This document shows, piece by piece, positions 42,740-52,173 of a stretch of DNA of 64,000 nt. Every line of letters begins with the position of its first letter. The first letter of the stretch is position 1. The notes below the pieces were generated by a model. It was not told where the DNA came from. It did no database searches and saw only the letters and a program-made list of their open reading frames with translations. The DNA is from Candidatus Zixiibacteriota bacterium (GTDB taxonomy: Bacteria > Zixibacteria > MSB-5A5 > GN15 > PGXB01): the NCBI GenBank assembly GCA_016933955.1, contig JAFGTT010000032.1, positions 1-64,000 of the forward strand. The letters are read 5' to 3'. The position numbers were made by a program, and so were the translations under genes.

Positions 42740-44379
42740 GGCGCTATTACCACCGTCTGTTTGTACTGCCCGGCCTCGCTGACCTCAAAATACAGTATAT
42801 AGATACCTATCGGCAGCCGCCGCCCGCCGTCGGAGTAACCATTCCATTCGATCCGCCCGTCGTAAGCCGGAACACCATCCACCAGGGTTTTTACGACCCG
42901 CCCCTCGGTGTCATAAATTTTCGCCGTCAGATTATCACCGGCCGGGACCGAAAAATCAATCAGCATCATTTCATCCTCGGTCGGCGAAAATGGATTCGGC
43001 GAAACGGTCACCTCGATGGACGACGAGGAGGCCTGCAGGTAAATTTCATTGGCATAGCCGGGTGTTCCGCCGGAATCAACCGAGCGCCCCCAGGAATTCC
43101 GCATTCCCGGATCCTCGCTCCTTCCCCAGCTGTAATTGCCCCCGAAAGTGTGAACATACCAGAAACTGTCGATCACGAATTCATAATTATCGCGTAACCG
43201 GATAAAATCGGTGTCATTGTTCAGGGCCGCCCATGATGACATCTGCAGATACCGCGGGATATCGTCATAGTACGACATCAAAAGCGAGGTGTCTTTGGTA
43301 AGGACGACATAATCGCCGGCCGGAAGGATATATTCGGAGCCGACTATCGGTTGCAGTTTGATCTCATCGCCCAGATACCAGTAATGCAGGTCCAGATCGA
43401 AATCGGAACGGTTTTTCAGTTCCACCCATTCGACCTCGAGACTGCCCTGCGGATCAGCGATAAATTCCGACAGGATTATCGGGGGGTACAAGCGTCCGAA
43501 ACCGGTTATAATCTTTTTGTTGTTGAGCATTTTATCATCTTCCGGAAGTTCGATTAAAAGTTCCGGGGAATAGCCGTCAAGATCGAGATATGTGTCCGCT
43601 ATCAGGGTATCGCCGGGCTCGGTGGCCGGAAAATCGAAAATAGCGATCAAGTCGGTGCTGTCGGCGACACTGTCCCGTTCGGGATCGTAGGACACCCGAA
43701 GATTGCCGGCCGGTTGCGACAGCAGACCGACATTGACCAGCATGGCCTCGAATCCGCACTGCCCTTCTTCGGCCGGATAAACATTAACCTCCACAAGTGC
43801 CAGATCGTTGTCTTTCGGCGTGACCGAGTTTTCTTCACCGGGCGTACTGCCTTTCGGATCGAGACAGCTATATACCACGGTATCGGTTGGAAGGTACCGC
43901 TCCCAGGAGACTCCGTCGGACCCGCTTTCCTGCCAGACAAAGCGCGACACCTGCGTCAGCAACCGGTTAAGTTTGATTTCTCCCCCGGTGTTGGTCAGGC
44001 GGATAGAATCCACCTCGACGACATCATAAAATTCCAGTTCGGTATTATCACCCCAGATACCGGTGCTATCGCCCCAGACCGATTCAAACCCGGGCGACCC
44101 GGCATCGGCATACAGTTTGCGGCACAGGATCAAATATTCCTGCGCCCTGACTCCATTATCGGGAAGCGACATCGGTACCCCGTCGATTATCAGGGTATGA
44201 AATCCCAGGGAAATGGAAACAGTTGAATTATTATAAAGTTCAATCCATTCCAGCGTGGTTGAACTACCCGGCTCATTGGACATGACTTCGTTTATAACCA
44301 ATTCCGCCCGGACGGAAATCATCATTAACAGCACCAGCCCCAGGATAATCGGAGAACTTTTCCATCCCCGTTTTACCAT
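42736..44379 (-). CDS. Secreted lamin-tail-domain protein with FlgD-like sorting domain
   Basis: 547 residues. Signal peptide (SSPIILGLVLLMMISVRA). Two lamin-tail domains: about 26-140 (LVINEVMSNEPG, TLEWIELYNNS) and about 300-420 (ILSEFIADPQGSLEVEWVEL). A CARDB-like segment lies between them (about 190-290). The C-terminal ~90 residues are a FlgD-like sorting domain (VTVSPNPFSPTEDEMMLI, GYSDGGRRLPIGIYILYF). Lamin-tail domains are common in secreted nucleases and surface proteins; no nuclease domain is visible. It overlaps both neighbours. Confidence 0.85.
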   Translation of the reverse strand: MVKRGWKSSPIILGLVLLMMISVRAELVINEVMSNEPGSSTTLEWIELYNNSTVSISLGFHTLIIDGVPMSLPDNGVRAQEYLILCRKLYADAGSPGFESVWGDSTGIWGDNTELEFYDVVEVDSIRLTNTGGEIKLNRLLTQVSRFVWQESGSDGVSWERYLPTDTVVYSCLDPKGSTPGEENSVTPKDNDLALVEVNVYPAEEGQCGFEAMLVNVGLLSQPAGNLRVSYDPERDSVADSTDLIAIFDFPATEPGDTLIADTYLDLDGYSPELLIELPEDDKMLNNKKIITGFGRLYPPIILSEFIADPQGSLEVEWVELKNRSDFDLDLHYWYLGDEIKLQPIVGSEYILPAGDYVVLTKDTSLLMSYYDDIPRYLQMSSWAALNNDTDFIRLRDNYEFVIDSFWYVHTFGGNYSWGRSEDPGMRNSWGRSVDSGGTPGYANEIYLQASSSSIEVTVSPNPFSPTEDEMMLIDFSVPAGDNLTAKIYDTEGRVVKTLVDGVPAYDGRIEWNGYSDGGRRLPIGIYILYFEVSEAGQYKQTVVIAP

Positions 44380-46013
44380 CGGTAGGTTGCCTCCAGTTGG
44401 AAGATGGATTGTTCCCGCTCGCTGTAGGCGCGGTTGTACCGGTACGAATACTTGGCGGCCATTTCCATTGACGCGGTCAGGGCCAGAGTTTCTTTTACAT
44501 AACCGTAGAAATAATCGATCTGGCCCCGGCTTTGGGAAACCTTATCCAGGTTGAGCCATAACTCCAGCAAACCAAGACCATTTCGCCGATACTTTATTCT
44601 CGAAAAATAAGACATAAACTGCTCATCCTGCTTATCCTGATTATACGAAATATATGCGCGAAGGTCAAATATACCCGGCCGGTAACGGTATTCCGTTCTG
44701 ATTTCGGTTTCTTCCGTCGATGCGGTAATATCTTTTTCCCGGTTATTCCGAAAATCGATCCTGATTCGCGATACTCCCCCCAGCGGTATTTCCACGGCGG
44801 CGATCAATTGTTCATAATTTTCAAACCGGCTTTTCCCGTAAATCGAAAAATGAAAATCATAGACGATATCACCATCGAAACTGACCCGGCTTTTTAACAG
44901 AATACCGCGCTGGTCATAACGCCGGTCCCGGAAATCGAACTCCGCCGTATCCACCGTAACCGTCTGGTACAGTCCCCCGGAACGTCCACCCCCGGTGAAA
45001 TTGATATAATCATCAGTGTAATTCCAGGCCGAAAAATTTATCAGGTAGTCCTCCCCTTTAAGGCGGGTCTCGAAAACCGCGGCCGGAATGGCGCTCCCCG
45101 ATTCTCCAGGGAAGGCCGCCTCAATTGCGGCATTGAAATTATCAAGGGTGTATTGCACAAAAGAGCCGAAACGGTACTGGGTAAACTTGATCCCGGTCTC
45201 GCGGTTTTTCAGAGCCGATGCGATAACCATCCCCTCCACCCGGAAATCCCCCAGTTGCCTCGAAAAATCCAACCCGCCGCAGCGAAAACTGAATTCATCG
45301 TTTTCATCGTAGTGCAACATAACCCGAACGGCGTCTTTACTCCGCCCGCCCTCGATATAAACTCCGTTGAAGCCCCCGTAATCGGGGAAAGCCAGTGATT
45401 TCAATCCTGTCACTTCATCCTTATCCAGAAGCCGCCCCCGAAAACCGACCGCCAGACCCAGACCGAACCGGGCCGTATAATTGCCGAAAATCATTTTCCT
45501 GACCGGACCGCGCCGGGCCTGATATATCGCCGAGCGGCGACTCCATTGCTTGTCGCCGTCATAGTTGTCTGTAAATCCGGCCTCGACCGACCACTCGGAA
45601 TTAAGCCGGGATTTGAAATTCAAATAGCCTTTATTTTCACCGTCTTCTTCGAGTTTCTGATAGGCCCGGCTTCGAAAATACCCGGTTTTTTTCTTTTCTT
45701 CCGGCGCACTTTCGATATATGCTTCCTGCTGTTCCTGCTCCAGCCCGGAAAAGTCCCCGGTTAATGACTGCAGGAAATAACTGATATTGGGAATTTCTTC
45801 GAGCAGATAGAGATCGGTACTGTCTATCCCGCCTTCGAATATATCGACCAGATTAAGATATGTCTGATAGTCGATATCCCCGCGCAGGTAGGCCTCATAA
45901 AGTTCCTCATCCGAGGGATATACCGCCAGGCTGACATTCTCACCAAGAACGGAAACAGCCGAAAGAGTAATCAGACAGGCAATGGCCAGTGATATATAAA
46001 ACAGCGATTTCAA
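44373..46013 (-). CDS. Predicted outer-membrane beta-barrel protein with helical N-terminus
   Basis: 546 residues. The start is a TTG inside the overlap AATTGA with the upstream regulator's stop. Signal peptide (MKSLFYISLAIACLITLSAV). Residues about 28-110 are acidic and helical (SDEELYEAYLRGDIDYQTYL). From about 115 the protein alternates charged and aromatic strands (TARFGLGLAVGFRGR, SVEAGFTDNYDGD) and ends ...SIFQLEATYRW, a final aromatic residue as in outer-membrane barrels. It may be a 16-20 strand barrel. Family not recognised. Confidence 0.72.
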   Translation of the reverse strand: MKSLFYISLAIACLITLSAVSVLGENVSLAVYPSDEELYEAYLRGDIDYQTYLNLVDIFEGGIDSTDLYLLEEIPNISYFLQSLTGDFSGLEQEQQEAYIESAPEEKKKTGYFRSRAYQKLEEDGENKGYLNFKSRLNSEWSVEAGFTDNYDGDKQWSRRSAIYQARRGPVRKMIFGNYTARFGLGLAVGFRGRLLDKDEVTGLKSLAFPDYGGFNGVYIEGGRSKDAVRVMLHYDENDEFSFRCGGLDFSRQLGDFRVEGMVIASALKNRETGIKFTQYRFGSFVQYTLDNFNAAIEAAFPGESGSAIPAAVFETRLKGEDYLINFSAWNYTDDYINFTGGGRSGGLYQTVTVDTAEFDFRDRRYDQRGILLKSRVSFDGDIVYDFHFSIYGKSRFENYEQLIAAVEIPLGGVSRIRIDFRNNREKDITASTEETEIRTEYRYRPGIFDLRAYISYNQDKQDEQFMSYFSRIKYRRNGLGLLELWLNLDKVSQSRGQIDYFYGYVKETLALTASMEMAAKYSYRYNRAYSEREQSIFQLEATYRW

Positions 46014-47455
46014 TTAAGACCGTACTCTTTGATTTTCCTGTAAAGGGTCCGCTCCCCGATACCCAGCTTGCGGGCCGCCAGTTTTCGGTTTCCATCGGCT
46101 TCATGCAGGGCTTTTTCGATCATCTCCTGCTCCATCTCCTTCAGTGTCCGGCCCGAATATACCTTTCCCGGCTTTATATATTCCGGTTCTGTTTCCACCT
46201 CACTTTTCGCGGGAATATTATCGAGAATCAAATCACGAAGACGTTTGACCTCGCTCCCCAGTGACAGCAGGGCATGATAAATCAATTCATGACCGGCCTC
46301 CTCCGGAGTATGTCCCGTTACCACCGGAAGATTACGTTGTTCAACCGATTGTTCGGCCAGAAACTGTTCCACCCGTGTAAGGGAAATCTGTTCACCCGGA
46401 TACAGCGCTCCCATCCGGGCCACGAAATTTTTCAACTGGCGGACATTCCCCGGCCAGTCATAACGCTCCAGAACTTCCAGGGCCGAATCGGAAAAACCGC
46501 CGATCTTTTCACCTGATGCGAAATGGCATAAAAGCGGCAGAATATCCCCCCGTCGTTCGAAAAGAGGCGCCAGATTAATCTTGACCACCCCGAGTCGGAA
46601 GTATAAATCTTCACGAAACCGGCCTTCCCGAATAGCCTCAAAAAGATCGCGGTTGGTAGCCGCAATCACCCGGGCATCGGAACGAATCGGACGATCACCG
46701 CCGACCGGATGAAAATATCCATCCTCGAGAACCCGCAATAATTTAACCTGCATATCCGGTTTGGTTTCCCCGATTTCATCGAGGAAGATCGTTCCCCCGT
46801 TGGCCTGCACGAAAAGCCCCTCGCGTTTCGACACCGATCCGGTGAAAGCTCCTTTTTCATGCCCGAACAACTCCGATTCCAGAACCCCTTCGGCCAGGGC
46901 GCCGCAGTTGATCGCCACATACCGCCCCCCGGCCCGCGGCGAATTATCATGAATAGCCCGCGCCACCAGTTCCTTGCCGCTCCCGGAGGGCCCGTTAATC
47001 AATACCGTAATATCGGTCGGGGCAATCCGGTCGATCGTTTCGGCCACCACTTTCATTTTCTCCGAACGGCCGATTATCCCGTACTTATCCAGCAGGGATT
47101 TCTGGTTAAGGATTTTCCCCACCTTCGGCGCAATCCGCTCCCTGCCGTCGGTGCAATTGATAATCCCTTCGAACAGCTCAGGATCTTCATGATCCGGGTG
47201 AATCCCCGCCGGATGAGATACTACTTTCCAGATATCCGCCATCGGACTGCGCCGCCGGATTTTGCGGATAATCCCGGCATTGATTCCGGGGAATTGTTCG
47301 GCAATCAAAATCAGATCGGCGGTCCGTTCCTTGAGGAGGGTATAAAGATGCGACAGTTCACCCACGAATTCTCCCAGCGATTCAAAAATCACCCTGAAAT
47401 CCGGATGCTTTTCAAAGACCTCCTTATCGGCGAGAATAAAAACGTTACGAATCAT
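46010..47455 (-). CDS. Sigma-54-dependent transcriptional activator
   Basis: 481 residues. The N-terminal ~110 residues look like a degenerate receiver (ADLILIAEQFPG) lacking a convincing phospho-acceptor. The AAA+ domain has Walker A NGPSGSGKE (about 154-162), the sigma-54 contact loop GAFTGS (202-207; the last residue is usually Ala) and Walker B GGTIFLDEIGE. A Fis-type helix-turn-helix closes it (NRKLAARKLGIGERTLYRKI). It overlaps rnr upstream and the barrel gene downstream. It is a candidate activator of the sigma-54 promoter found at 25869, but that link is only inference. Confidence 0.93.
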   Translation of the reverse strand: MIRNVFILADKEVFEKHPDFRVIFESLGEFVGELSHLYTLLKERTADLILIAEQFPGINAGIIRKIRRRSPMADIWKVVSHPAGIHPDHEDPELFEGIINCTDGRERIAPKVGKILNQKSLLDKYGIIGRSEKMKVVAETIDRIAPTDITVLINGPSGSGKELVARAIHDNSPRAGGRYVAINCGALAEGVLESELFGHEKGAFTGSVSKREGLFVQANGGTIFLDEIGETKPDMQVKLLRVLEDGYFHPVGGDRPIRSDARVIAATNRDLFEAIREGRFREDLYFRLGVVKINLAPLFERRGDILPLLCHFASGEKIGGFSDSALEVLERYDWPGNVRQLKNFVARMGALYPGEQISLTRVEQFLAEQSVEQRNLPVVTGHTPEEAGHELIYHALLSLGSEVKRLRDLILDNIPAKSEVETEPEYIKPGKVYSGRTLKEMEQEMIEKALHEADGNRKLAARKLGIGERTLYRKIKEYGLN

Positions 47456-49626
47456 TTCCGTTCCCGCCTTTTATGTTTACGGTGTTTTTTCGGCTTCTCG
47501 CCCTCAGGTTGAAGTTTATCCGCATCGTAATCGAGGAGGTACAGGTCGATTTCGTTTTTAACCTTGTCAACCGCCAGCACGCCCACCTCGACCGGGTCGC
47601 CCAGCCGTAATACCCGTTTGGTCCGCCGCCCCACCAGGCGGTAGTGTTTTTCATCGTACTGGTAGTAATCGTCATCGAGTGTCGACAGCCGGATCATTCC
47701 CTCCACCCCGATATTTTCGAGCCGGACAAAGAAACCGAAATTCAAAACCCCGGAAATAACGCCGCGGTAATGCTCCCCGATCTTCCGGGACATGAACATC
47801 ACCTGCTTGTACTTAATCGCCTCGCGCTCGGCCGCCTCGGCGGTCCGTTCGGTATCGGAGCAATGCCGCCCGATATTGGTCAAGATCGTATCGAGGCCTT
47901 TCTCGAATTTAACCGGGTAATGACGGTTCTTCACTTTCTTGAGCAACCGATGTACGATCAGATCGGGAAAGCGCCTGATGGGCGAGGTGAAATGGGCGTA
48001 GTGCTTGAAGGCCAGTCCGAAATGACCGACATTGACCGGTTGATACACCGCCTTTTTCATCGAGCGGAGCATCAGCTCGTTGATGAACTCCTCCTCCGGC
48101 CGGCCTTTGATGGTTTCCAGGAAACGGGAGAATTGAAGCGGTTTGATTTTATCCGATACCGGGAATTTGTACCCCAGGGTGGTCATCATGTATGAAAAGG
48201 CTTCCAGTTTTTCCAGATCGGGGCGATCATGCACCCGGTAGAGAAATTTGAGGCCCAGGCGGGACATATGGAGCGCCACGGCTTTATTGGCGGCCAGCAT
48301 GAATTCCTCGATCAAGCGATGCGACTCCAGCCGGACCCGGTTGCCAATTTCGATAATTTCGCCCTTTTTATTCATGATAATCAGCGGTTCCGGCAGATCG
48401 AAATCGAGCGACCCTTCGGCCATTCGTTGACTCTGAAGCAACCGCGCCAGTTCTCTTGCGACCGTCAGGTTATCGGCCACCCGGTCGATTTTGCTGTTTG
48501 CCGGTCGGCCGTCAAAAAACTCCTGCACTTCCTCGTACGACAGTTTGGCCCGCGAACGAATCACTCCTTCGACGATTTCCCAGTTCAGCATCCGTCCGCG
48601 ATCCGAAAAATCCATCAAAACCGCATATACCAGCCGCCGCCGGTTCGGTTTGAGCGAACAAAGATCATTGGACAATTCTTCCGGAAGCATCGGGATCACC
48701 ATCCCGGGCAGATAAACCGAGTTGCCCCGATTGAAGGCTTCCTTCTCAAGGGCTGTTCCGGGCCGGACAAAATACGAAACATCGGCGATATATACTCCCA
48801 GACGGTAACCATTGGAGGTTTTGCTCACCGAAACGGCATCGTCATGATCTTTGGCATCGGCCGGATCGATAGTATAGATCACTTCCGAGCTGAAATCACG
48901 CCGCCGTTGAATTTCCTCATCATTGAAAAGACGCGCCGCCTCTTTCGCATCGGATAGTACCCTGGTTGAAAACTCGCCGGGAAGGTTGAAACTCCTGATA
49001 ACGGTCTGGAGATCGACTCCCTGCTCTCCCGGTTTGCCCAGCACTTCCTCGATCTGCCCCTCGGGATTGCGGTAGGGGTCCTCCCACAAGGTAATTGTTA
49101 CCACCACCCGTTCGCCGTCACCGGCGTCTTTCGACAGGGCGTTGGGAATATATACATTGCGGCGGAATTTCCTGGCATCCGGAATCACCGTGCTGAAATG
49201 TTTTCCCCGCTGGAAAATCCCCACGAATGACTTATTGGCCCGCTCCAGAACTTTGAGAACCGTCCCCTCCAGCTCCCCGGCGCGATTCTTGTTTACCCGC
49301 ACCATGACCTTGTCACCATCAAGGGCGGTGTGAAGTTTGGCCTGGTCAATCGGCACCACTTCGCCGGCATCGGTCACGATTGTCCCATGATCCCGCTTTT
49401 GAATGGCGATATGGCTGACCACCAGGTTGAGTTCCGAGGGAACCCCGATCCGGCCCCGCCTGAGCTTTACCAGCCGCCCGCTGTCAAGCAGGCTTTTGAC
49501 CATCCCTCGAAATGATGAATAATCGCGGGCCGATATTTCCATTTCGCGGGCCAGATCCTTGATTTTCAACGGCCGTCCAGCCTTGAAGGCCAGAAAATCC
49601 ATTATGAATTGTTCGTTGAGTTTCAT
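47452..49626 (-). CDS. rnr: Exoribonuclease RNase R
   Basis: 724 residues: an N-terminal winged-helix/RNase-B OB region (about 1-75), cold-shock-like domains, the RNB catalytic domain with the acidic cluster DPADAKDHDDAVSV (about 255), an S1 domain (about 620-700, YRGVISGVLNFGFFVRLENI) and a lysine/arginine-rich tail. It degrades structured RNA 3' to 5'. It is the first gene of the long overlapping operon and has a strong promoter 14-42 bases before its ATG. Its stop overlaps the start of the sigma-54 activator (ATGA). Confidence 0.95.
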   Translation of the reverse strand: MKLNEQFIMDFLAFKAGRPLKIKDLAREMEISARDYSSFRGMVKSLLDSGRLVKLRRGRIGVPSELNLVVSHIAIQKRDHGTIVTDAGEVVPIDQAKLHTALDGDKVMVRVNKNRAGELEGTVLKVLERANKSFVGIFQRGKHFSTVIPDARKFRRNVYIPNALSKDAGDGERVVVTITLWEDPYRNPEGQIEEVLGKPGEQGVDLQTVIRSFNLPGEFSTRVLSDAKEAARLFNDEEIQRRRDFSSEVIYTIDPADAKDHDDAVSVSKTSNGYRLGVYIADVSYFVRPGTALEKEAFNRGNSVYLPGMVIPMLPEELSNDLCSLKPNRRRLVYAVLMDFSDRGRMLNWEIVEGVIRSRAKLSYEEVQEFFDGRPANSKIDRVADNLTVARELARLLQSQRMAEGSLDFDLPEPLIIMNKKGEIIEIGNRVRLESHRLIEEFMLAANKAVALHMSRLGLKFLYRVHDRPDLEKLEAFSYMMTTLGYKFPVSDKIKPLQFSRFLETIKGRPEEEFINELMLRSMKKAVYQPVNVGHFGLAFKHYAHFTSPIRRFPDLIVHRLLKKVKNRHYPVKFEKGLDTILTNIGRHCSDTERTAEAAEREAIKYKQVMFMSRKIGEHYRGVISGVLNFGFFVRLENIGVEGMIRLSTLDDDYYQYDEKHYRLVGRRTKRVLRLGDPVEVGVLAVDKVKNEIDLYLLDYDADKLQPEGEKPKKHRKHKRRERK

Positions 49627-49639
49627 AATCTTCCGTTAA

Positions 49640-49668
49640 ATTTTACAGTGCTAAATCCATCGTGTCAA
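49640..49668 (-). promoter_or_regulatory. Sigma-70-type promoter of the rnr operon
   Basis: On the minus strand TTGACA (49663-49668) and TAAAAT (49640-49645) are separated by exactly 17 bases, a near-consensus housekeeping promoter. The leader would be about 7 bases, so translation may initiate with little leader; AACGGAAG lies just before the ATG. Confidence 0.78.
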
Positions 49669-49686
49669 GTCAATTATGACCTATTC

Positions 49687-49701
49687 CTGCCAATTTGGCA
49701 G
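49687..49701. promoter_or_regulatory. Palindrome upstream of the rnr promoter
   Basis: CTGCCAATTTGGCAG is a perfect inverted repeat (seven-base arms, one central base) about 20 bases upstream of the -35 box. The position fits an activator or repressor site, but no cognate regulator is identified. Confidence 0.4.
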
Positions 49702-51069
49702 AATGTATTTATTATACGTTTCAATATCGGCCGGGATTTGAAAAAGGCCACTTATGGTCATAATAAACCTGTTTGAACCCTACATGATTCGCCCGGGGCT
49801 GATCCCTTCCGGTCTGCTAAATATTCGGACAGGCATATCCGATATTTATTAATAGAGTCAATATGCCGCCAGGGATGAGAACTGGGGGGGCCCTGATGGC
49901 ATAAAGGCAGGTCACGCGACCTGCCTTCACTATTTTTATCCTGCCTGTTACGCATATACAATATAAGCAATTATATGTATGGGTAAAGCAAAAACCGGAC
50001 GGCATTTTTCAATATCCCGCATGTTTATAATATTACACTGTTCCTTGATGCGGTTATGCCGTACCGATATTGATCCATGCGGAGACAGATTCTGTCACCG
50101 TGCAAAGATAATATGATTTTATAAAAATGGGTTCGTTTCATCCTCCGGGAATTTTTCCCACCGCAAGCGGCGGGGCACCCCGATTTGGGATAGGCCCCAA
50201 AATGGGTTCGTTTTGTCAGTAAAAAGTTTTTAGTGCCGGGAGTTTTGGGTAAACGGGTTTTCATATAAATCGGGGCGGGGTATGGATTTGGGGTGAAATG
50301 GTGGGGAAAATGAGGGATTTTGCGAGAATCAAAAAGAAACCTACCGGGAAGGCGGACCACCCGCCCGCAAAAACGTTAAAAGTCCCCTCTTGAGAGGGGA
50401 TTTTAGGGGTGTGTAAAGCGGAATGGATAACACACCCCGTCTCCGCCTGCGGCGGATCCACCCCTCTTGAGAGGGGATAAAGATGGATTCCCGATCAGGT
50501 CGGGAATGACATGAAAAAGAACGGGAATGACATAGAAAAGCCGGGAATGACTTAGAAGAGCCTGGAATAATATTAAAAGGATGGAGGAATGACATGGAGG
50601 GGGCGGGAATGACATTGTTTTGTACCTCACGGCTTGCTGTTGAATTGTATATTTGAAACACCTATACATTCCCGTTAAGGAAATTTCCCATAGCAAGCTG
50701 TGAAATACAGGCTGAGGGAATCCATTCCCCTTGTCATTCCCATGAAAATGGGAATCCAGAATTGTCTTCATTGGGATTCCTTTTGAATTATCTATTGCCG
50801 ATTTCCCGCTCGCATATTATACTTACTCTGGCAGGTCAGGAGCCCCGCGCTCCTGGCTCTTGATTCGAACAACAAACCGGGTGGCCACAGCCGCCGCTTA
50901 ACACACCATTGTCTTTGCACCATCGGAAACGGCCTCCGGGAGGGTGGTTGATATCATCATCGGAATAAATCACACTTGAAATGGACCGATTGCCATAGGG
51001 GATTATACCCATCCAATGGGTGAGTTACGAAACTTACAACCTATTCAAGAAACAAATGGAGGAAAACCA
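49702..51069. other. Gene-poor, repeat-rich region left of the TIR island
   Basis: About 1.4 kb with no credible gene. It holds a hairpin GGCAGGTC/GACCTGCC (49906-49925), the first copy of the long direct repeat (50362-50613), a hairpin ATTCCCAT-GAAA-ATGGGAAT (50736-50755), a hairpin CAGGAGC-CCCGC-GCTCCTG (50837-50855), and two copies of AAAATGGGTTCGTTT about 77 bases apart (near 50125 and 50201). Apparent minus-strand ORFs here are translations of the repeats. Confidence 0.75.
50362..50613. repeat. Direct repeat, left copy, with MITE-like nested palindromes
   Basis: This stretch recurs at 53419-53688; over the first 190 bases I count about seven differences. Inside, CCCCTCTTGAGAGGGG occurs twice (50384-50399 and 50461-50476), flanking GGGGTGTGT/ACACACCCC and CCGCC/GGCGG inverted repeats, so the core (50383-50476) can fold into a large cruciform. 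A tail follows with several units of GGGAATGACAT spaced by purine-rich sequence. No transposase is encoded. Confidence 0.85.
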
Positions 51070-52140
51070 ATGGTGGGAAAAGAAGAATCTGAAAGCGTCT
51101 CTGAGACTGGTGGGCGAAAGCTGTCTGATGGAGGCGCACCGCTCGTCTTTATCAGTCACGACGCGAGAGACGCAGAATTGGCCGATGCATTCAGTAAATT
51201 GCTGAAAAGCGTGAGCGCAGGTACGCTCAAATCATTTCGTTCATCCGATAGAGCAGGAACTGAAGGTATACAATATGGAGATGAGTGGTATAATCGCCTC
51301 ATGGAAAAACTGGATGCGGCAAGTGACGTAGTATGTCTTTTCACTAAGAGAAGTCTGAATAGACCATGGATTCTCTTTGAAGCAGGCGTTGCTAAAGGTA
51401 AAATGGATACTCCGGTTCAGGGGATCGCTCTTGGCGTGCCTCTTTCCCAAGTGAGCACTGGACCATTTTATCAATTTCATAATTGTCAAGATGATGTAGA
51501 GGGCCTAACTGGTTTGATTATCCAGCTTTTGAAGCGTATACCTAATACAGACCCTGACCATGAAGCGGTAGCACTTCAAGTTCAAGCGTTCAAGACAAGT
51601 GTCGATGAAGTCCTTGAAAGGCTTGGGGATAAAAACGAAGGTCCTCAAGATTACCCTGAATCCTCGGAGACTTCAGCAGCAAAGCTCTTTGAAGAAATCA
51701 AAGTCATGCTTCGAGATATGCCATCCAGCCTGGAGGAACGTTTTTCCGACGGCGTCAGCTTGCTTCGGAGCAGACGTATGCGACGATTCCACCCAAGGAT
51801 GTTCGAAGAAATGATGCATATGATGTCCCCAAAGGGATACGACCCGTACTTGGGCGTATTGATTATGGCAAGCCTTCTAAGAGATGATGTTCCTTGGTTG
51901 TATGAGCTTGGCATGGAAGTCTATCGCGCTTCTCGTAGCAACCGCAAGGCAGCAGTCAAAGAGGCATTGTCGCGATTTCGTCGCGCAGTTGAATTCACTA
52001 TGCATGGTCCATTTATGGAAGAATTTATGATGCGGTCAAAAGAAGGACACATGATGATGAGAGAACTGGAACACATTATGGAGCGCCTCATTGACCACTC
52101 TATGAGAAGTGATCAAAATAAAATGGAACAAGATAAGTAA
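51070..52140 (+). CDS. TIR-domain protein, candidate anti-phage effector/sensor
   Basis: 356 residues from the ATG at 51070, chosen for GGAGG 8 bases upstream (an in-frame ATG at 51016 has none). Residues about 24-155 are a TIR domain: VFISHDARDAELADAF (26-41) and W100ILFEAGVA with E104 in the place of the NADase catalytic glutamate. The C-terminal ~170 residues are helical and unusually rich in Met and Arg (RMRRFHPRMFEEMMHMM), with no known domain. Bacterial TIR proteins degrade NAD+ or make cyclic ADP-ribose signals in defence systems such as Thoeris. It leads a three-gene plus-strand operon. The opposite strand and lower GC than its neighbours suggest transfer. Confidence 0.85.
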   Translation: MVGKEESESVSETGGRKLSDGGAPLVFISHDARDAELADAFSKLLKSVSAGTLKSFRSSDRAGTEGIQYGDEWYNRLMEKLDAASDVVCLFTKRSLNRPWILFEAGVAKGKMDTPVQGIALGVPLSQVSTGPFYQFHNCQDDVEGLTGLIIQLLKRIPNTDPDHEAVALQVQAFKTSVDEVLERLGDKNEGPQDYPESSETSAAKLFEEIKVMLRDMPSSLEERFSDGVSLLRSRRMRRFHPRMFEEMMHMMSPKGYDPYLGVLIMASLLRDDVPWLYELGMEVYRASRSNRKAAVKEALSRFRRAVEFTMHGPFMEEFMMRSKEGHMMMRELEHIMERLIDHSMRSDQNKMEQDK

Positions 52141-52173
52141 CGTACTTAAATGCGTTGCCTCCGGGAGCATCAG

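Noticed and set aside
43714-44226. Plus-strand 170-codon ORF
   Set aside because: Antisense to the lamin-tail protein gene; a shadow frame.
49906-49925. Hairpin GGCAGGTC-ACGC-GACCTGCC as a terminator
   Set aside because: No gene ends nearby and the following T-stretch is broken by CAC; kept only as a note on the intergenic region.
51016-51069. Upstream ATG extending the TIR protein by 18 residues
   Set aside because: It lacks a ribosome binding site, while GGAGG precedes the ATG at 51070.
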